The notes: generated by a model from the sequence alone, not told the origin. A stretch of 64,000 nucleotides of DNA from Ignavibacteria bacterium (GCA_028714695.1 JAQTLX010000009.1:1-64000), one strand, 5' to 3'; positions 7,506-17,279 are shown, counted from the first letter of the stretch. Made by a program: numbers and translations.

Positions 7506-8999
7506 ATGAAAGTTCTTCTTGTATATCCCGAATATCCGGCAACATTCTGGAGTTTCAAACATGCTCTGCCGTTCATAAACAAAAAGGTATCATTGCCTCC
7601 TTTGGGTTTATTAACGGTAGCGTCTTTGCTTCCGAGAGACTGGGAAAAAAAACTCGTTGATTTAAACGCTTTGCAACTCAGGGACGAGGATATCGAATGG
7701 GCAGATTCCGTTTTTATTAGCGGCATGGTCGTGCAGCGGAAATCGGCCCGGGAAGTTATTAGCAAAGCAAAATCAGCGGGTAAATTTGTGGTAGCAGGCG
7801 GTCCACTATTCTCAAACGAATACAAAAACTTCGAGAATGTGGACTGCTTTGTTTTAAATGAAGGAGAAATTACAATACCTCTGTTTCTGGAAGACATGAA
7901 GAACAATACGCTTAAACATGTTTATAAATCCGACATAAAACCCGACCTGTCGGAGACGCCTGTACCTGACTGGAAACTTCTCAATTACAATGATTATGCG
8001 ACGTTGTCGATTCAGATATCACGCGGATGCCCGCATAGTTGTGAGTTCTGCGACGTAATAATTATGAACGGACGCGTACCGAGATATAAATCCGAAGAAC
8101 AGATTATTCACGAACTCGAAGTGCTTTACTACTCCGGGTGGCGCGGCGGAGTTTTTATTGTTGATGATAATTTCATTGGAAATAAAATTGCCGCGAAGAA
8201 AATACTCGTAAGAATTGTACAGTGGATGGACGCAATGGACAAACCGTTTACGCTATTTACTGAGGCTTCAATAAATCTTGCCGACGATAAGGAATTAATG
8301 ACGCTTATGCAGGGAGCAAATTTCGATTCTGTTTTCATCGGCATCGAAACTCCGGAGGAAGAAGGTCTTTTGTCATGCGGTAAACTGCACAATTTGAATA
8401 AAGACCTTATTGAAAAAGTAAAAATAATTCAGCGGCACGGACTTGAGGTTCAGGGCGGATTTATACTGGGATTCGATACCGATACGGCTAACACTTTCGA
8501 CAACATGATAAAGTTCATTCAAAAGAGCGGGATAGTAACGGCTATGGTTGGGCTTCTGCACGCTATTCCGGAAACTGCGCTGTACAAAAGGCTTCACGGC
8601 GAAGAAAGAATAATCTCAACGCCCACAGGCGACAATACAGATTTTTCTTTAAACTTCATTCCGGAGATGCGGCTCGATTCGCTGATGGAAGGATATAAAA
8701 GAGTAATCGATACATTATTTTCTCCCAAATATTATAATAAAAGAATAATCACATATCTCAAAGAATATAATAAGATAGCGGTTAACACGAAACTGTCTTT
8801 TCGTATGCAGATGAAGGCTCTCTCAAAATCTGTGTGGAAAATCGGAATTAAAGGAAAGGGGAAATTTCATTTTTGGAAAATGATATTCTGGACAATTTTC
8901 AGAAAGCCGAAATTAATTTCCGAAGCAATTACACATTCTATATACGGATATCATTACAGGACAGTTTTATTGGGCAATGGGGACGGTAGACGGAAATAA
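7506..8999 (+). CDS. B12-binding radical SAM protein (DUF4070-type)
   Basis: A 497-residue enzyme with an N-terminal cobalamin-binding-type Rossmann domain (about 1-140) and a radical SAM core with the cluster motif CPHSCEFC, GGVFIVDDNF and FIGIETPEEE. A C-terminal extension of the DUF4070 kind follows. Characterised relatives include cobalamin-dependent methyltransferases of hopanoid and bacteriochlorophyll synthesis, but the substrate here cannot be told from sequence, and neighbours give no pathway. The classical DxHxxG cobalamin ligand motif is not evident in the N-terminal domain. It starts 4 bp after the second response regulator and may be cotranscribed with it. It ends at a shared terminator facing manC. 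Confidence 0.85.
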   Translation: MKVLLVYPEYPATFWSFKHALPFINKKVSLPPLGLLTVASLLPRDWEKKLVDLNALQLRDEDIEWADSVFISGMVVQRKSAREVISKAKSAGKFVVAGGPLFSNEYKNFENVDCFVLNEGEITIPLFLEDMKNNTLKHVYKSDIKPDLSETPVPDWKLLNYNDYATLSIQISRGCPHSCEFCDVIIMNGRVPRYKSEEQIIHELEVLYYSGWRGGVFIVDDNFIGNKIAAKKILVRIVQWMDAMDKPFTLFTEASINLADDKELMTLMQGANFDSVFIGIETPEEEGLLSCGKLHNLNKDLIEKVKIIQRHGLEVQGGFILGFDTDTANTFDNMIKFIQKSGIVTAMVGLLHAIPETALYKRLHGEERIISTPTGDNTDFSLNFIPEMRLDSLMEGYKRVIDTLFSPKYYNKRIITYLKEYNKIAVNTKLSFRMQMKALSKSVWKIGIKGKGKFHFWKMIFWTIFRKPKLISEAITHSIYGYHYRTVLLGNGDGRRK

Positions 9000-9034
9000 A
9001 CCTTGATGTCTCTCCTTTTCTTGTCTGCCAAATT

Positions 9035-9066
9035 AAATCCCGGTCTCTTAAGACCGGGATTTTTAT
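9035..9066. terminator. Bidirectional rho-independent terminator
   Basis: AATCCCGGTCT and AGACCGGGATT form a perfect stem around CTTA, flanked by T-rich sequence downstream and A-rich sequence upstream. It separates the convergent radical SAM and guanylyltransferase genes and should stop transcription from both sides. Confidence 0.9.
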
Positions 9067-9073
9067 TTTATCT

Positions 9074-10186
9074 CTACAAATACTGGTCGAGACCTTTGCG
9101 CCGCAGGTAATCCACGACTTCTTTAACGTTCTGCGACTCTCCTTTTTTGCAAATCAGCAGACCGTTGTCAGTATCTATAACAAGCAGGTCCTCAACGCCT
9201 ATCAGTGTTGAAATGCGCTGGTCGTTTATTATCAGACAGTTCTTCGAATTTATCGTAAGCGTCATCCCCTGTTTGACGTTGCCGTCGGAATCTTTTTCTT
9301 TTATGTTATAAATCTCATCCCACGAACCAACGTCGCTCCAATCGAAATGACTTTTGATGGTATAAACCTCTTTCGATTTTTCCATAACTCCGTAGTCGAT
9401 GGATATGCCTTTCAATTGCGAGTAAATAAGTTCAAGTGTCTTTGCAAAAGTATTGGATAGAAGTTCTTTTTCAAGTTTGTTAAGAGAAGCATATAAATCC
9501 GGAAGGGATTTTTTTATTTCCGCCAGCATCGTATCCACCCTGAATATGAACATGCCGCTGTTCCACAGAAAATCACCGCTCTCGATGAATGCTTTTGCGG
9601 TTTCAAGGTTCGGTTTTTCTGCGAATGTTTTTACCTTATAGACGTTTTCGACGGTATTTGTATTTTTGTGGTTTACGGTTGTTTGAATTTCGGTAAAGTC
9701 TTCAGTATCATACTGAATATAACCGTACCCGGTTTCCGGTTTTGTCGGATTAATTCCGAGAGTTACAATTCCGCCGTTTTCATCGGTGAATTTAAGTCCG
9801 CATTTAACGACGCGGTGAAATTCTTCCGTGTCTTTAATTATATGGTCCGAAGGAACAACCAGAACGTTTCCTTTCGGTTCGAACTGTTTTATGAAAAGGC
9901 ACGTGAGTCCGATGCACGGCGCGGTGTTTCTTCCGAACGGCTCGCAGATAATATTTTCTTCGGGAATTTTCGGAAGATGCTTTTTAGTTATATTTTTATA
10001 AGCGATATTTGTAACTACAAAAATATTATTTACCGGTACTACTCCTTCGAGTCTTTTAAAAGTCTGCTGAATCATTGAAACGTTTTCGTTTTCAATTTTC
10101 AGATATTGTTTCGGGAGTTTCGAGGTCCCTTTCGGCCAGAATCGGGTTCCGATTCCGCCCGCCATTATGACAGCGTAATTATTCAT
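9074..10186 (-). CDS. manC: Mannose-1-phosphate guanylyltransferase
   Basis: A 370-residue sugar nucleotidyltransferase making GDP-mannose from mannose-1-phosphate and GTP. The N-terminal signature AVIMAGGIGTRFWP, followed by KLPKQYL, is typical; EPFGRNTAPCIGL, VLVVPSDHII, FAEKPNLETAK and NSGMFIFR are further family motifs. The length fits the short form that lacks the phosphomannose isomerase domain. The start overlaps the end of the upstream acidic protein gene by 8 bp, implying coupling. GDP-mannose would feed surface polysaccharide or glycoprotein synthesis; no other gene of that pathway is adjacent. Confidence 0.93.
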   Translation of the reverse strand: MNNYAVIMAGGIGTRFWPKGTSKLPKQYLKIENENVSMIQQTFKRLEGVVPVNNIFVVTNIAYKNITKKHLPKIPEENIICEPFGRNTAPCIGLTCLFIKQFEPKGNVLVVPSDHIIKDTEEFHRVVKCGLKFTDENGGIVTLGINPTKPETGYGYIQYDTEDFTEIQTTVNHKNTNTVENVYKVKTFAEKPNLETAKAFIESGDFLWNSGMFIFRVDTMLAEIKKSLPDLYASLNKLEKELLSNTFAKTLELIYSQLKGISIDYGVMEKSKEVYTIKSHFDWSDVGSWDEIYNIKEKDSDGNVKQGMTLTINSKNCLIINDQRISTLIGVEDLLVIDTDNGLLICKKGESQNVKEVVDYLRRKGLDQYL

Positions 10187-12170
10187 TGTTATTCTTTGGG
10201 TTTGTATGAAATATCCTGACCGGATCGTTCAAATATGAAATAAATGTATCAAGGTCTTTTACGGGTTTGTCGAGATAAATAAGTTTACAGCAATAGATGA
10301 TGTATTTCAGAACTTCCGAAACTTCTTTCTGATACGGGTCCATTCGGTAGTTTTGAAGGAATTTGACGAATATATAGGATGCTTCCGCTAACTGCGCCAT
10401 TTTGTGCATTTCCAGAATCCTTGCTATGTTAACGATTTCGCGGAACTGCGCGAATGCAGACGAAAGCCTGCGCAGTACTTCGAATGGAGCAACCTTTTCT
10501 TTCATTGAAACAAGAGATTCAAAAACATCTTCCATGTCAATTATCCTGTCTCTCAGCGCAAGGTATGCTTCTTTTTCACCGCTGTCAGTAAACTCTTCTA
10601 TGATTTTTCTTTCCTCTTCGCCGAAATCAAATTTTTTCTTTTCGAATTCAACGCGTTTTGCGAGCAGGTCTTCAAGATCGTTAGAAAGTTCTTCGAGCAT
10701 TTTTATTGTTTTTTCGAATCCGCCGAGTTCTTCGCCGTTTACAAGTTTTTCAATTCCGGTTATCGAGTTTTTGAAAACATCTATGTTTTCTTTCGTTACT
10801 GAAATTTCGCGGAACTTCTTGTCGAGGCAGAATGCAAATGATGAATAAACCTTTGTTATTATTTCGAATGACATTTTCTTTGAGCATTCTTTCAGGTTTT
10901 CGCTGATTGAAACTATCTCGTCCGCGATGGCATTCTTCATTTCGTAATCCTGCTCTTCCGAATCGAGTATGAGCAAAAGGTCGTCGAACAAACCGTTTAT
11001 AGTTCTATTTTTTTCGAAAAGTTCTTCTTCGTATTTCTGAAACGCGGAATTTATAATTTCAGTGTTCGTTTCCTGTTCGATTTCCTGAAGTTTTTTCTCT
11101 ACTTCTTTATCGCTTTCCGTCATCGCGGGAATTTCTTCAACCGGCTTGTTGATTTTTTCTTCTTCGCTGTCTGCCTGTTTCCGAATATAATTACTTTCCG
11201 GAATTTTACTTTTTATTTCTATGATAGGTTCTTCCGGAGGAGTTTCTGTTTCCTGTTTTTTTGTCTCCTCATCGAAGAACGGCAATTCTTCTTCCGGCTC
11301 ATGCGCTGCATTTTCTTTTGTTTTTGCTTTTTCTTCTTCCCCGCTTTCAATTGCCTCAAAGAAAGATGCCATTTCAGAGTGTTTTCCCATTTCATCCGGT
11401 TTCGCGTCTTCGCTCTGTATCTGTCCCGTATAAACATCATCATGCTGTTCCGTCTTTTTCTCTTTCGAAATATCGGGGACAGCAATTATTTCGGGTTCAT
11501 CTGTTTTAACAGGTGTGTCGGCGCCGGCCGACATGCCGGGCAGGTCAAAAACGTTTTCCGAGCCGGGGGTTTCATCGATTTTTTCAGGCGCTGCCTGCAA
11601 ACCCGCCCCGTTGTTCTGAATCAGTTCCATGTATTTCGATTCGGAAATATCATATAATTCAAGAAGTTTTGTTTCTTTGAATTCTTCCGAAACCAATTCG
11701 TTGTCCAGTTCTTCTACTTTGAAATTCGGCTCTGCAAGGGAGTAAACTTTTTCCGCATCTTTGTCTTCGCCGGCATCTTCGAAAATATTTATTTCTTTTT
11801 CTTCTTCGCCGGCATCTTCTTCGGGAACAGGTTCAAGATTAAAGTATGTTTTAAGATAACTTTCTATGAAATTTCTGTCCGCAAAATAATTTTCCATAAA
11901 ATTATCCAGATTGATTCTGCCGGATTCAAGTTTTCTGAACATGAAAACAAGATAGAAAGAAAGTTCGCGAAGTTTGTTTATGCCGGAAAGTACATATACT
12001 TCTCTGAGAATGTCATTGGAAGATTTTAGCGAACTGAGTATGGTCATCACACGTGCGTATTCAGGACTGCCTATGAATTTTATGAAGTCGGTTTCGACTT
12101 TTGACAATACAAATTTAATATAATCGTGATTCCTCAAATCTTCCCTTGGAAATTTATAAAAATTAAACAA
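10179..12170 (-). CDS. Large acidic helical protein of unknown function
   Basis: No recognised family. The 663-residue protein has three parts: a conserved-looking helical N-terminal domain (about 1-120), a long Glu/Asp/Lys/Pro-rich probably disordered linker (about 120-370), and a helical C-terminal region (about 375-655). Part of the last region (AFAQFREIVNIARILEMHKMA) recalls the four-helix Hpt fold, but no His sits in the phospho-acceptor position, so this is only a shape resemblance. It has no signal peptide or membrane segment. It is the first gene of a two-gene unit with manC and starts opposite dnaA. A short inverted repeat, TTAACCGTAAAGGTTAA, lies just upstream near 12179-12195. Confidence 0.8.
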   Translation of the reverse strand: MFNFYKFPREDLRNHDYIKFVLSKVETDFIKFIGSPEYARVMTILSSLKSSNDILREVYVLSGINKLRELSFYLVFMFRKLESGRINLDNFMENYFADRNFIESYLKTYFNLEPVPEEDAGEEEKEINIFEDAGEDKDAEKVYSLAEPNFKVEELDNELVSEEFKETKLLELYDISESKYMELIQNNGAGLQAAPEKIDETPGSENVFDLPGMSAGADTPVKTDEPEIIAVPDISKEKKTEQHDDVYTGQIQSEDAKPDEMGKHSEMASFFEAIESGEEEKAKTKENAAHEPEEELPFFDEETKKQETETPPEEPIIEIKSKIPESNYIRKQADSEEEKINKPVEEIPAMTESDKEVEKKLQEIEQETNTEIINSAFQKYEEELFEKNRTINGLFDDLLLILDSEEQDYEMKNAIADEIVSISENLKECSKKMSFEIITKVYSSFAFCLDKKFREISVTKENIDVFKNSITGIEKLVNGEELGGFEKTIKMLEELSNDLEDLLAKRVEFEKKKFDFGEEERKIIEEFTDSGEKEAYLALRDRIIDMEDVFESLVSMKEKVAPFEVLRRLSSAFAQFREIVNIARILEMHKMAQLAEASYIFVKFLQNYRMDPYQKEVSEVLKYIIYCCKLIYLDKPVKDLDTFISYLNDPVRIFHTNPKNNNE

Positions 12171-12616
12171 AGATTACTTAACCGTAAAGGTTAAATTACG
12201 TATATGGAGAAAAATAATTCTTTTTACCTCACAAAAATAAAAAAAATTCCGTAATTAAAAAAACTTTTCCGAAAAAAGGAAAAATAAATATTTCAAACTT
12301 GACTTAATTATTTTCTTTGATTAATATTAATCAGTCTAAAGTTATTTGAAACCCCTGTTAGTATTTTGTTAATAAGTCTGTCTATACCCATTACGGAAAT
12401 ACTCGCGGGATGTTACCAAATCAACAATATTAACAACGATTGTTGATAACTTATTAGGGAAACGCTAAGTGCCACAGAAATATACCGGTTAGCAAATCCA
12501 CAAACTTGTTAGTAGTTGTTAAAAAATACCTTAAAAGTTAAAGGTAAGTTATCCGATTCACTTAAAGTAATAGATTAAATAAATTTGTTTTGTTAATAAA
12601 TATATAAGTTTGTTAG
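12171..12616. other. AT-rich gap upstream of dnaA with DnaA-box-like 9-mers
   Basis: A 446-bp non-coding gap. It contains three 9-mers in one orientation close to the DnaA box complement TGTGGATAA: TGTTAATAA at 12368-12376, TGTTGATAA at 12441-12449 and TGTTAATAA at 12591-12599, plus weaker TTATCCGAT-like and AATCCACA-like matches. It must carry the dnaA promoter and could be part of a replication origin. The TGTTAATAA variant also occurs elsewhere in the window (near 51239, 54477 and 54734), so the cluster alone does not prove an origin. Confidence 0.4.
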
Positions 12617-14128
12617 ATGAGCAATTCCTTTACCAACTCGTTTGAATTACGGGATGAAGAAAGAAAAACGGCTCCCGAAAGGGATGATGCAGCGGATAAC
12701 GCGAAGGAAATTTGGGAACAATTCATAAATCTTCTTTCTCAAAGCATAAAACAATCGGAAATCAAAACCTGGTTTTCGGTCATTAACCCTAAATCTTTCG
12801 ATGGTAATGTTATGACTATAGAAGTTCCGAGCAAGGACTTCTATGGAATGATTGAGAAGCGCTACAACAAGAAAATTTCAGCGATTATTGAAAGCGGTCT
12901 TCTGGGAGAACACGGTTCTTTGAATTATGTTGTTGCTCAGGAAAGTCTTTTCGAAGAAAATCAGACCGCGAACAGAACGGAACCTTCGGAACACGCAAAC
13001 GTAACAAACTTCAAATATCCTTACGGAACAGGTTCATACGAAACCAAAAAGGAAGAAGAGCCGTTTTCCTCTAATTTATTAATAAGACATACATTCGAAA
13101 ATTTCGTAAAAGGCGAAAGCAACGATCTTGCTGTTGCAACAGCATACGCGATTGCAAACAATCCGGGCGGTGCTTACAATCCTTATCTGGTTTACGGAGG
13201 CGTCGGAGTCGGCAAAACACATCTTGTACAGGCAATCGGAAATGAAATACTTAAAAAGAATCCGGGCAAAAGGGTTTACTGCCTCACCACACAGGAGTTT
13301 ACAAACCAATTCACAACAAGCATCGCAACACAGAAACTTGATTTCTCCCACGGCAGAGGCGGAACAAAGAATCTTGATAATTTCTACAGATCGCTTGATG
13401 TATTAATACTCGACGATATTCAGAACCTTGAGGGAAAGCCCGGAACACAGGATTTTATGTATCAGATTTTCAATTATCTTTATAATAACAAGAAACAAAT
13501 TATTTTTTCCAGCGACAAACCAATAAGCCAGTTGAAAAGCATAACCGAAAGACTCATTTCCCGTTTTCAGTGGGGAATAACGGTTGACATTCAAGCGCCG
13601 AGTTGGGAAATGCGCGTTGCCATCATACAGAAAAAACTTGACGAGGCAAACATAAACGACGTTCCCGATGACGTAATACATTTCATCGCGTCGAATATTA
13701 AAGACAGCATCCGCTCGATAGAAGGCTGTATTGTAAACCTGATTGCCGAAAGCCTGTTCGTTACAAAAGGCGAAATAAATCTCGAACTTGCCGAACGCGT
13801 AGTTCATAAATTTCTCGGTAACGTAAGAAGGGCAAAGAGTGTTTCAATAGAAAATATTATTTTTGCAACATCGGAATACTTCAAAATATCCGAAAACCAG
13901 ATTCTCTCGCGTAAAAGAACAAAAGAAATCGCATTTGCGCGGCAGGTGGCAATGTACCTTGCAAAAGATATGACAAGTTATACTCTTGAATCAATCGGAT
14001 TGAATTTCGGCGGCAAAGACCATGCAACGGTTCTTTACGCATTCAATATGATAAACGAAAGCAGAAAGAAAAATTCCGAGGTCCAGAATATTATATCCGA
14101 TATTAAAAATTCTCTCTCGAGAATGTAA
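12617..14128 (+). CDS. dnaA: Chromosomal replication initiator DnaA
   Basis: A 503-residue DnaA with all four domains. Domain I (about 28-115) begins with the typical IWEQFINLLSQSI...WF pattern; domain II is a short linker. The AAA+ domain has Walker A GGVGVGKTH, Walker B LDVLILDDIQNL and sensor/arginine-finger sequences (SITERLISRFQWG). Domain IV has the DNA-binding signature FGGKDHATVLYA, with the central basic-Asp-His core intact. It binds DnaA boxes and opens the origin. The usual partner dnaN is not next to it; the neighbours are an unknown acidic protein on the other strand and a small secreted protein. There is no strong Shine-Dalgarno site. Confidence 0.97.
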   Translation: MSNSFTNSFELRDEERKTAPERDDAADNAKEIWEQFINLLSQSIKQSEIKTWFSVINPKSFDGNVMTIEVPSKDFYGMIEKRYNKKISAIIESGLLGEHGSLNYVVAQESLFEENQTANRTEPSEHANVTNFKYPYGTGSYETKKEEEPFSSNLLIRHTFENFVKGESNDLAVATAYAIANNPGGAYNPYLVYGGVGVGKTHLVQAIGNEILKKNPGKRVYCLTTQEFTNQFTTSIATQKLDFSHGRGGTKNLDNFYRSLDVLILDDIQNLEGKPGTQDFMYQIFNYLYNNKKQIIFSSDKPISQLKSITERLISRFQWGITVDIQAPSWEMRVAIIQKKLDEANINDVPDDVIHFIASNIKDSIRSIEGCIVNLIAESLFVTKGEINLELAERVVHKFLGNVRRAKSVSIENIIFATSEYFKISENQILSRKRTKEIAFARQVAMYLAKDMTSYTLESIGLNFGGKDHATVLYAFNMINESRKKNSEVQNIISDIKNSLSRM

Positions 14129-14283
14129 TAACACACCTCCAATACGACAATTCTGACGAATTCTCTGAAAAGATTTCCTGATTTTTTATTTTAATCCTCA
14201 AGAATACAAAGTTTAAGGCATTCTTTTACGGCACGCTAATTGATAAATGTATAATAAAACATTTTAAAATTAAAACAACCGCC

Positions 14284-14754
14284 ATGAAATTTAAATTATT
14301 CTTAAGCGCTGCACTTTTATTACTGACAACTATCGTATATTCGCAAATTAATTCGGGTGTCTCTTATGACCCTATAGTTATAAGCGGTAAAATTACAGAT
14401 GTGAATCACCCCGTTGCTGCTTTAAAAACTGACGACGGTACAATTTATACGATTAGAATGGGTCCTTACTGGTTCTGGAGCGAAAAGAACTATAAACTTA
14501 CCACCGATGCAGCCGTTGTAAAAGGCGAAACGAAAGTGATAAACGGTGTAAATATGCTTTATCCCTCTGAAATCACGCAGAACGGAAATACAATTAAACT
14601 TGCGGACGAAAAAGGTATTCCATACTGGAGGAATGGCAGCGGAAACGGAAACGGCAACGGACGGGGATATTGCCGTGGAAACGGTAATGGAAACGGAAGA
14701 AGTAATGGAAGAGGTTACGGCAATTGCGGTCAGTGTCCGTATGGAAACAGGTAG
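14284..14754 (+). CDS. Small secreted protein with Gly/Asn-rich tail
   Basis: A 156-residue protein of unknown function. It begins with a clear signal peptide (MKFKLFLSAALLLLTTIVYSQ). The middle (about 25-115) looks like a small beta-rich domain, and its wording (VISGKITDVNHPVAALKTDDGTIYTIRMG) resembles OB-fold-like secreted domains. The last ~40 residues are low-complexity Gly-Asn-Arg with three Cys (GYCRGNG...GNCGQCPYG). It is monocistronic, with its own terminator directly after it. A surface-exposed or metal-binding role for the tail is possible but unsupported. Confidence 0.75.
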   Translation: MKFKLFLSAALLLLTTIVYSQINSGVSYDPIVISGKITDVNHPVAALKTDDGTIYTIRMGPYWFWSEKNYKLTTDAAVVKGETKVINGVNMLYPSEITQNGNTIKLADEKGIPYWRNGSGNGNGNGRGYCRGNGNGNGRSNGRGYGNCGQCPYGNR

Positions 14755-14779
14755 AAACGAAAAATCTTCATTTTTGTTG

Positions 14780-14815
14780 AAAGGGCAGCGCTGCAAGGCG
14801 TTGTCCTTTTTTTAA
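14780..14815. terminator. Rho-independent terminator
   Basis: AAAGGGCAGCGC and GCGTTGTCCTTT pair (with G-U pairs) around TGCAAG and run into T7. It lies between two convergent genes and touches the stop of the CoA-binding protein gene. Confidence 0.75.
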
Positions 14816-15264
14816 TTGTAATTTTTTGGATATAAAAAGAATATTTTCGAAAGCACTTCGTGGAATTTGTGAAATCCCTTTGGATTCATGAACATAAGCG
14901 GGCAATATCCGCTGACAACGTTTATATTTTTTGCCTTTGCTTCGGCAATACTTTCAGTTGTGTCCGCTCCCTTGGCGAACCAGATGTTTTTTATTTTTCC
15001 TTTTTCTATTTTCTTCACCATGTCAAGTGCGTTCTTCTTTCCTGTTGCGATTATAACGCTGTCAACGACGCCGTAGAGCTCCGAAATATCTTTAAGGCAT
15101 CTCTTACCATCAACTTCATCGCAATTGCGGCTTACGGGATAAACATCGTACCCTTTTGCTGAAATTTCTTTATATAAAGTATTTCCGAATTTCATTTTAT
15201 TGGACGATATACCTATAAGACCAATTTTGCCGGATGCTAAAATGTTTTTTATTGTTGTATTCAT
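14812..15264 (-). CDS. CoA-binding domain protein (CoA_binding_2 / YccU type)
   Basis: A single-domain 150-residue Rossmann-fold protein. KIGLIGISSNKMKFGN at the start is the nucleotide-binding turn, followed by VYPVSRNCDEVDGKRCLKDI, VIIATG and IKNIWFAKGADT, matching the small CoA-binding family related to succinyl-CoA synthetase alpha. The biological role of such stand-alone proteins is poorly known. NVVSGYCPLMFMNPKGFHKFH near the C-terminus carries the Cys-Pro commonly seen there. It is convergent with the Gly-rich secreted protein and divergent from recN. Confidence 0.85.
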   Translation of the reverse strand: MNTTIKNILASGKIGLIGISSNKMKFGNTLYKEISAKGYDVYPVSRNCDEVDGKRCLKDISELYGVVDSVIIATGKKNALDMVKKIEKGKIKNIWFAKGADTTESIAEAKAKNINVVSGYCPLMFMNPKGFHKFHEVLSKIFFLYPKNYN

Positions 15265-15551
15265 AGCGAAAGATTTTTATAAAACTAAAAATTATAAATC
15301 AAATTTAAAATGAATGTTAGTATCCTCTTAATAATTTATTAACAACCCGTACTTACTGACAAAATGCACCGTGAAAATCATAACAATCAAATATGCATTG
15401 TTTAGTACGCCGAAAACACCGGAAAGTAATACACAAATTACTAACAGTATTTTCTTTATTATCTTTTTAATTTCAACATAAATCAATATTTTTTAACCTT
15501 ATCAACAACCCTATTACTCTTATTGTATTATATACTTATTATTAATATAGA
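15265..15551. other. AT-rich divergent promoter region with DnaA-box-like sites
   Basis: A 287-bp gap between divergent genes. TTATTAACA at 15337-15345 and TTATCAACA at 15499-15507 are near matches to the DnaA box TTATCCACA, in the orientation opposite to those upstream of dnaA. Nothing else is recognisable. Confidence 0.35.
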
Positions 15552-17279
15552 TTGTTAGAGAAACTTTACATAAAGAATTATCTCATCATAAAAGATGCAA
15601 AACTTGAATTCAAAAAGGGTTTAAACATCTTAACGGGTGAAACAGGCGCAGGTAAAACAATTATACTTGATGCACTGATGCTTATACTTGGAGAGAGAGC
15701 AGATTATTCGATAATCAGCAGCGAGAGCGAGAAACTCATCATCGAAGGACATTTTGAATTTGGGAATAATAAATCGGTGCTGCGGTTTCTTAAAGAAAAC
15801 GATTTATTCAGCGACAGTGAAGATAAAGGCTGTGTTATTGTCAGGCGTGAACTAACAAAAAAAGGCAGCAGCCGTAATTTTATAAATGACACGCCCGTAA
15901 ATATATCCTCGCTTAAAGAATTCGGAAATCTGATAATAGATATACATTCGCAGAACGAGCACCAGTCTCTATTGAAAAAGGAAATGCATATAGATTTTCT
16001 TGACGGCTTCATGTCGGATAAGAAAATTACGGATACATTCGTCGAAAAATATTCGGAATATAAAATTCTTATACAAAATTACAACGAACTCACTGGCAGG
16101 AAAGAAGAACTTGCGGAAAAAAGAGGATTCATAGAATTTCAGTTGAAAGAAATCAACAACGTAAACCCTCTTCCGGGCGAAGATGACGAACTCGAGAACA
16201 ATTTGAAGAAAATGGAAAATTCGGAAGAGATATCCGTTTCTCTCGATAACGCAATAAATATTATTTACGAGAACGAAAACAACGTTCTCGCGGGTCTTCT
16301 TAATTCGATAAAAGAACTTAAAAAAGCCGCGAAGTACGATGTTGAACTTGAACGGCTTATCTCAACGCTTGAATCGGGCTATCATTCCATAAAAGATTCT
16401 GCGGAAGAACTGCGCGGATACGCAGCCTCCGTGGTTTTTGATCCTCTGCAGATAGAGCAGGTAAGAACGCGCCTCGGAGCGCTTACGTTCCTGAGGAAAA
16501 AATACAAAATGACAATGCAGGAGTTGATAGATAAAGCGGAAGCGCTGACAAAAGAACTTAACCTTTCTGAGAACTTTGATTTCGAATTGGAAAAACTCGA
16601 AAAGGAAATTTCAGTAAAGAAAAAAGCACTGTACGACATCTGTAAAGAACTATCAAAGAACAGGAAGAAAACCGCGAAAGAACTTGAAAAACGCGTAAAC
16701 TCTTATTTGAAAGAAGTGGGACTGGATTCGGCGGAGTTCATGATAAATTTTGAAATACAGGAAAGCGGAGAAAGCGATAATTATTCAATCAAAGACGGCG
16801 GAAAGAACATAAAAATTACTTCCAACGGTATTGACGATGTTGAATTTCTAATAAAAGCAAATAAAGGCGGCGAGTTTACACCTTTGCGCAAGACCGCATC
16901 AGGCGGAGAAATATCCCGTATTATGCTGTCGTTAAAAGCATCGACGTCCGGAAAAGACAATGTGCCGATACTCGTATTCGACGAAATAGACGCGGGTATA
17001 AGCGGTAAAATTGCAGGCAAGGTAGGAAAACTTCTCAGAAATCTCTCGGCTTCGCATCAGATAATTTCAATTACACACCTTCCGCAGATAGCGGCGCTAA
17101 GCGACAACCATTTTTATATAAGCAAGAACGAAACGAACAAAAAAACAATAGCCGAGATAACCGTTCTTAATGAAAACGAAAAAATTAAAGAGGTAGCAAG
17201 GCTGTTAAGCAGCGAAAAAATAACGGACGCGTCTTTAAATACCGCAAAAGAACTGATAAAAGAAAAAATTAAACACTGA
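15552..17279 (+). CDS. recN: DNA repair protein RecN
   Basis: A 575-residue SMC-like ATPase acting in recombinational double-strand break repair. The N-terminus (LEKLYIKNYLIIKDAKLEF) and Walker A (GETGAGKT) are typical. A coiled-coil arm fills roughly 155-385, and the C-terminal half has the ABC signature TASGGEISRIMLSLKA, Walker B ILVFDEIDAGISG and the His-containing ISITHLPQIAA. It starts at TTG, chosen because this gives the standard RecN N-terminus; no good Shine-Dalgarno site is visible. It stands alone, with only ~80 bp to the sensor kinase downstream. Confidence 0.96.
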   Translation: MLEKLYIKNYLIIKDAKLEFKKGLNILTGETGAGKTIILDALMLILGERADYSIISSESEKLIIEGHFEFGNNKSVLRFLKENDLFSDSEDKGCVIVRRELTKKGSSRNFINDTPVNISSLKEFGNLIIDIHSQNEHQSLLKKEMHIDFLDGFMSDKKITDTFVEKYSEYKILIQNYNELTGRKEELAEKRGFIEFQLKEINNVNPLPGEDDELENNLKKMENSEEISVSLDNAINIIYENENNVLAGLLNSIKELKKAAKYDVELERLISTLESGYHSIKDSAEELRGYAASVVFDPLQIEQVRTRLGALTFLRKKYKMTMQELIDKAEALTKELNLSENFDFELEKLEKEISVKKKALYDICKELSKNRKKTAKELEKRVNSYLKEVGLDSAEFMINFEIQESGESDNYSIKDGGKNIKITSNGIDDVEFLIKANKGGEFTPLRKTASGGEISRIMLSLKASTSGKDNVPILVFDEIDAGISGKIAGKVGKLLRNLSASHQIISITHLPQIAALSDNHFYISKNETNKKTIAEITVLNENEKIKEVARLLSSEKITDASLNTAKELIKEKIKH

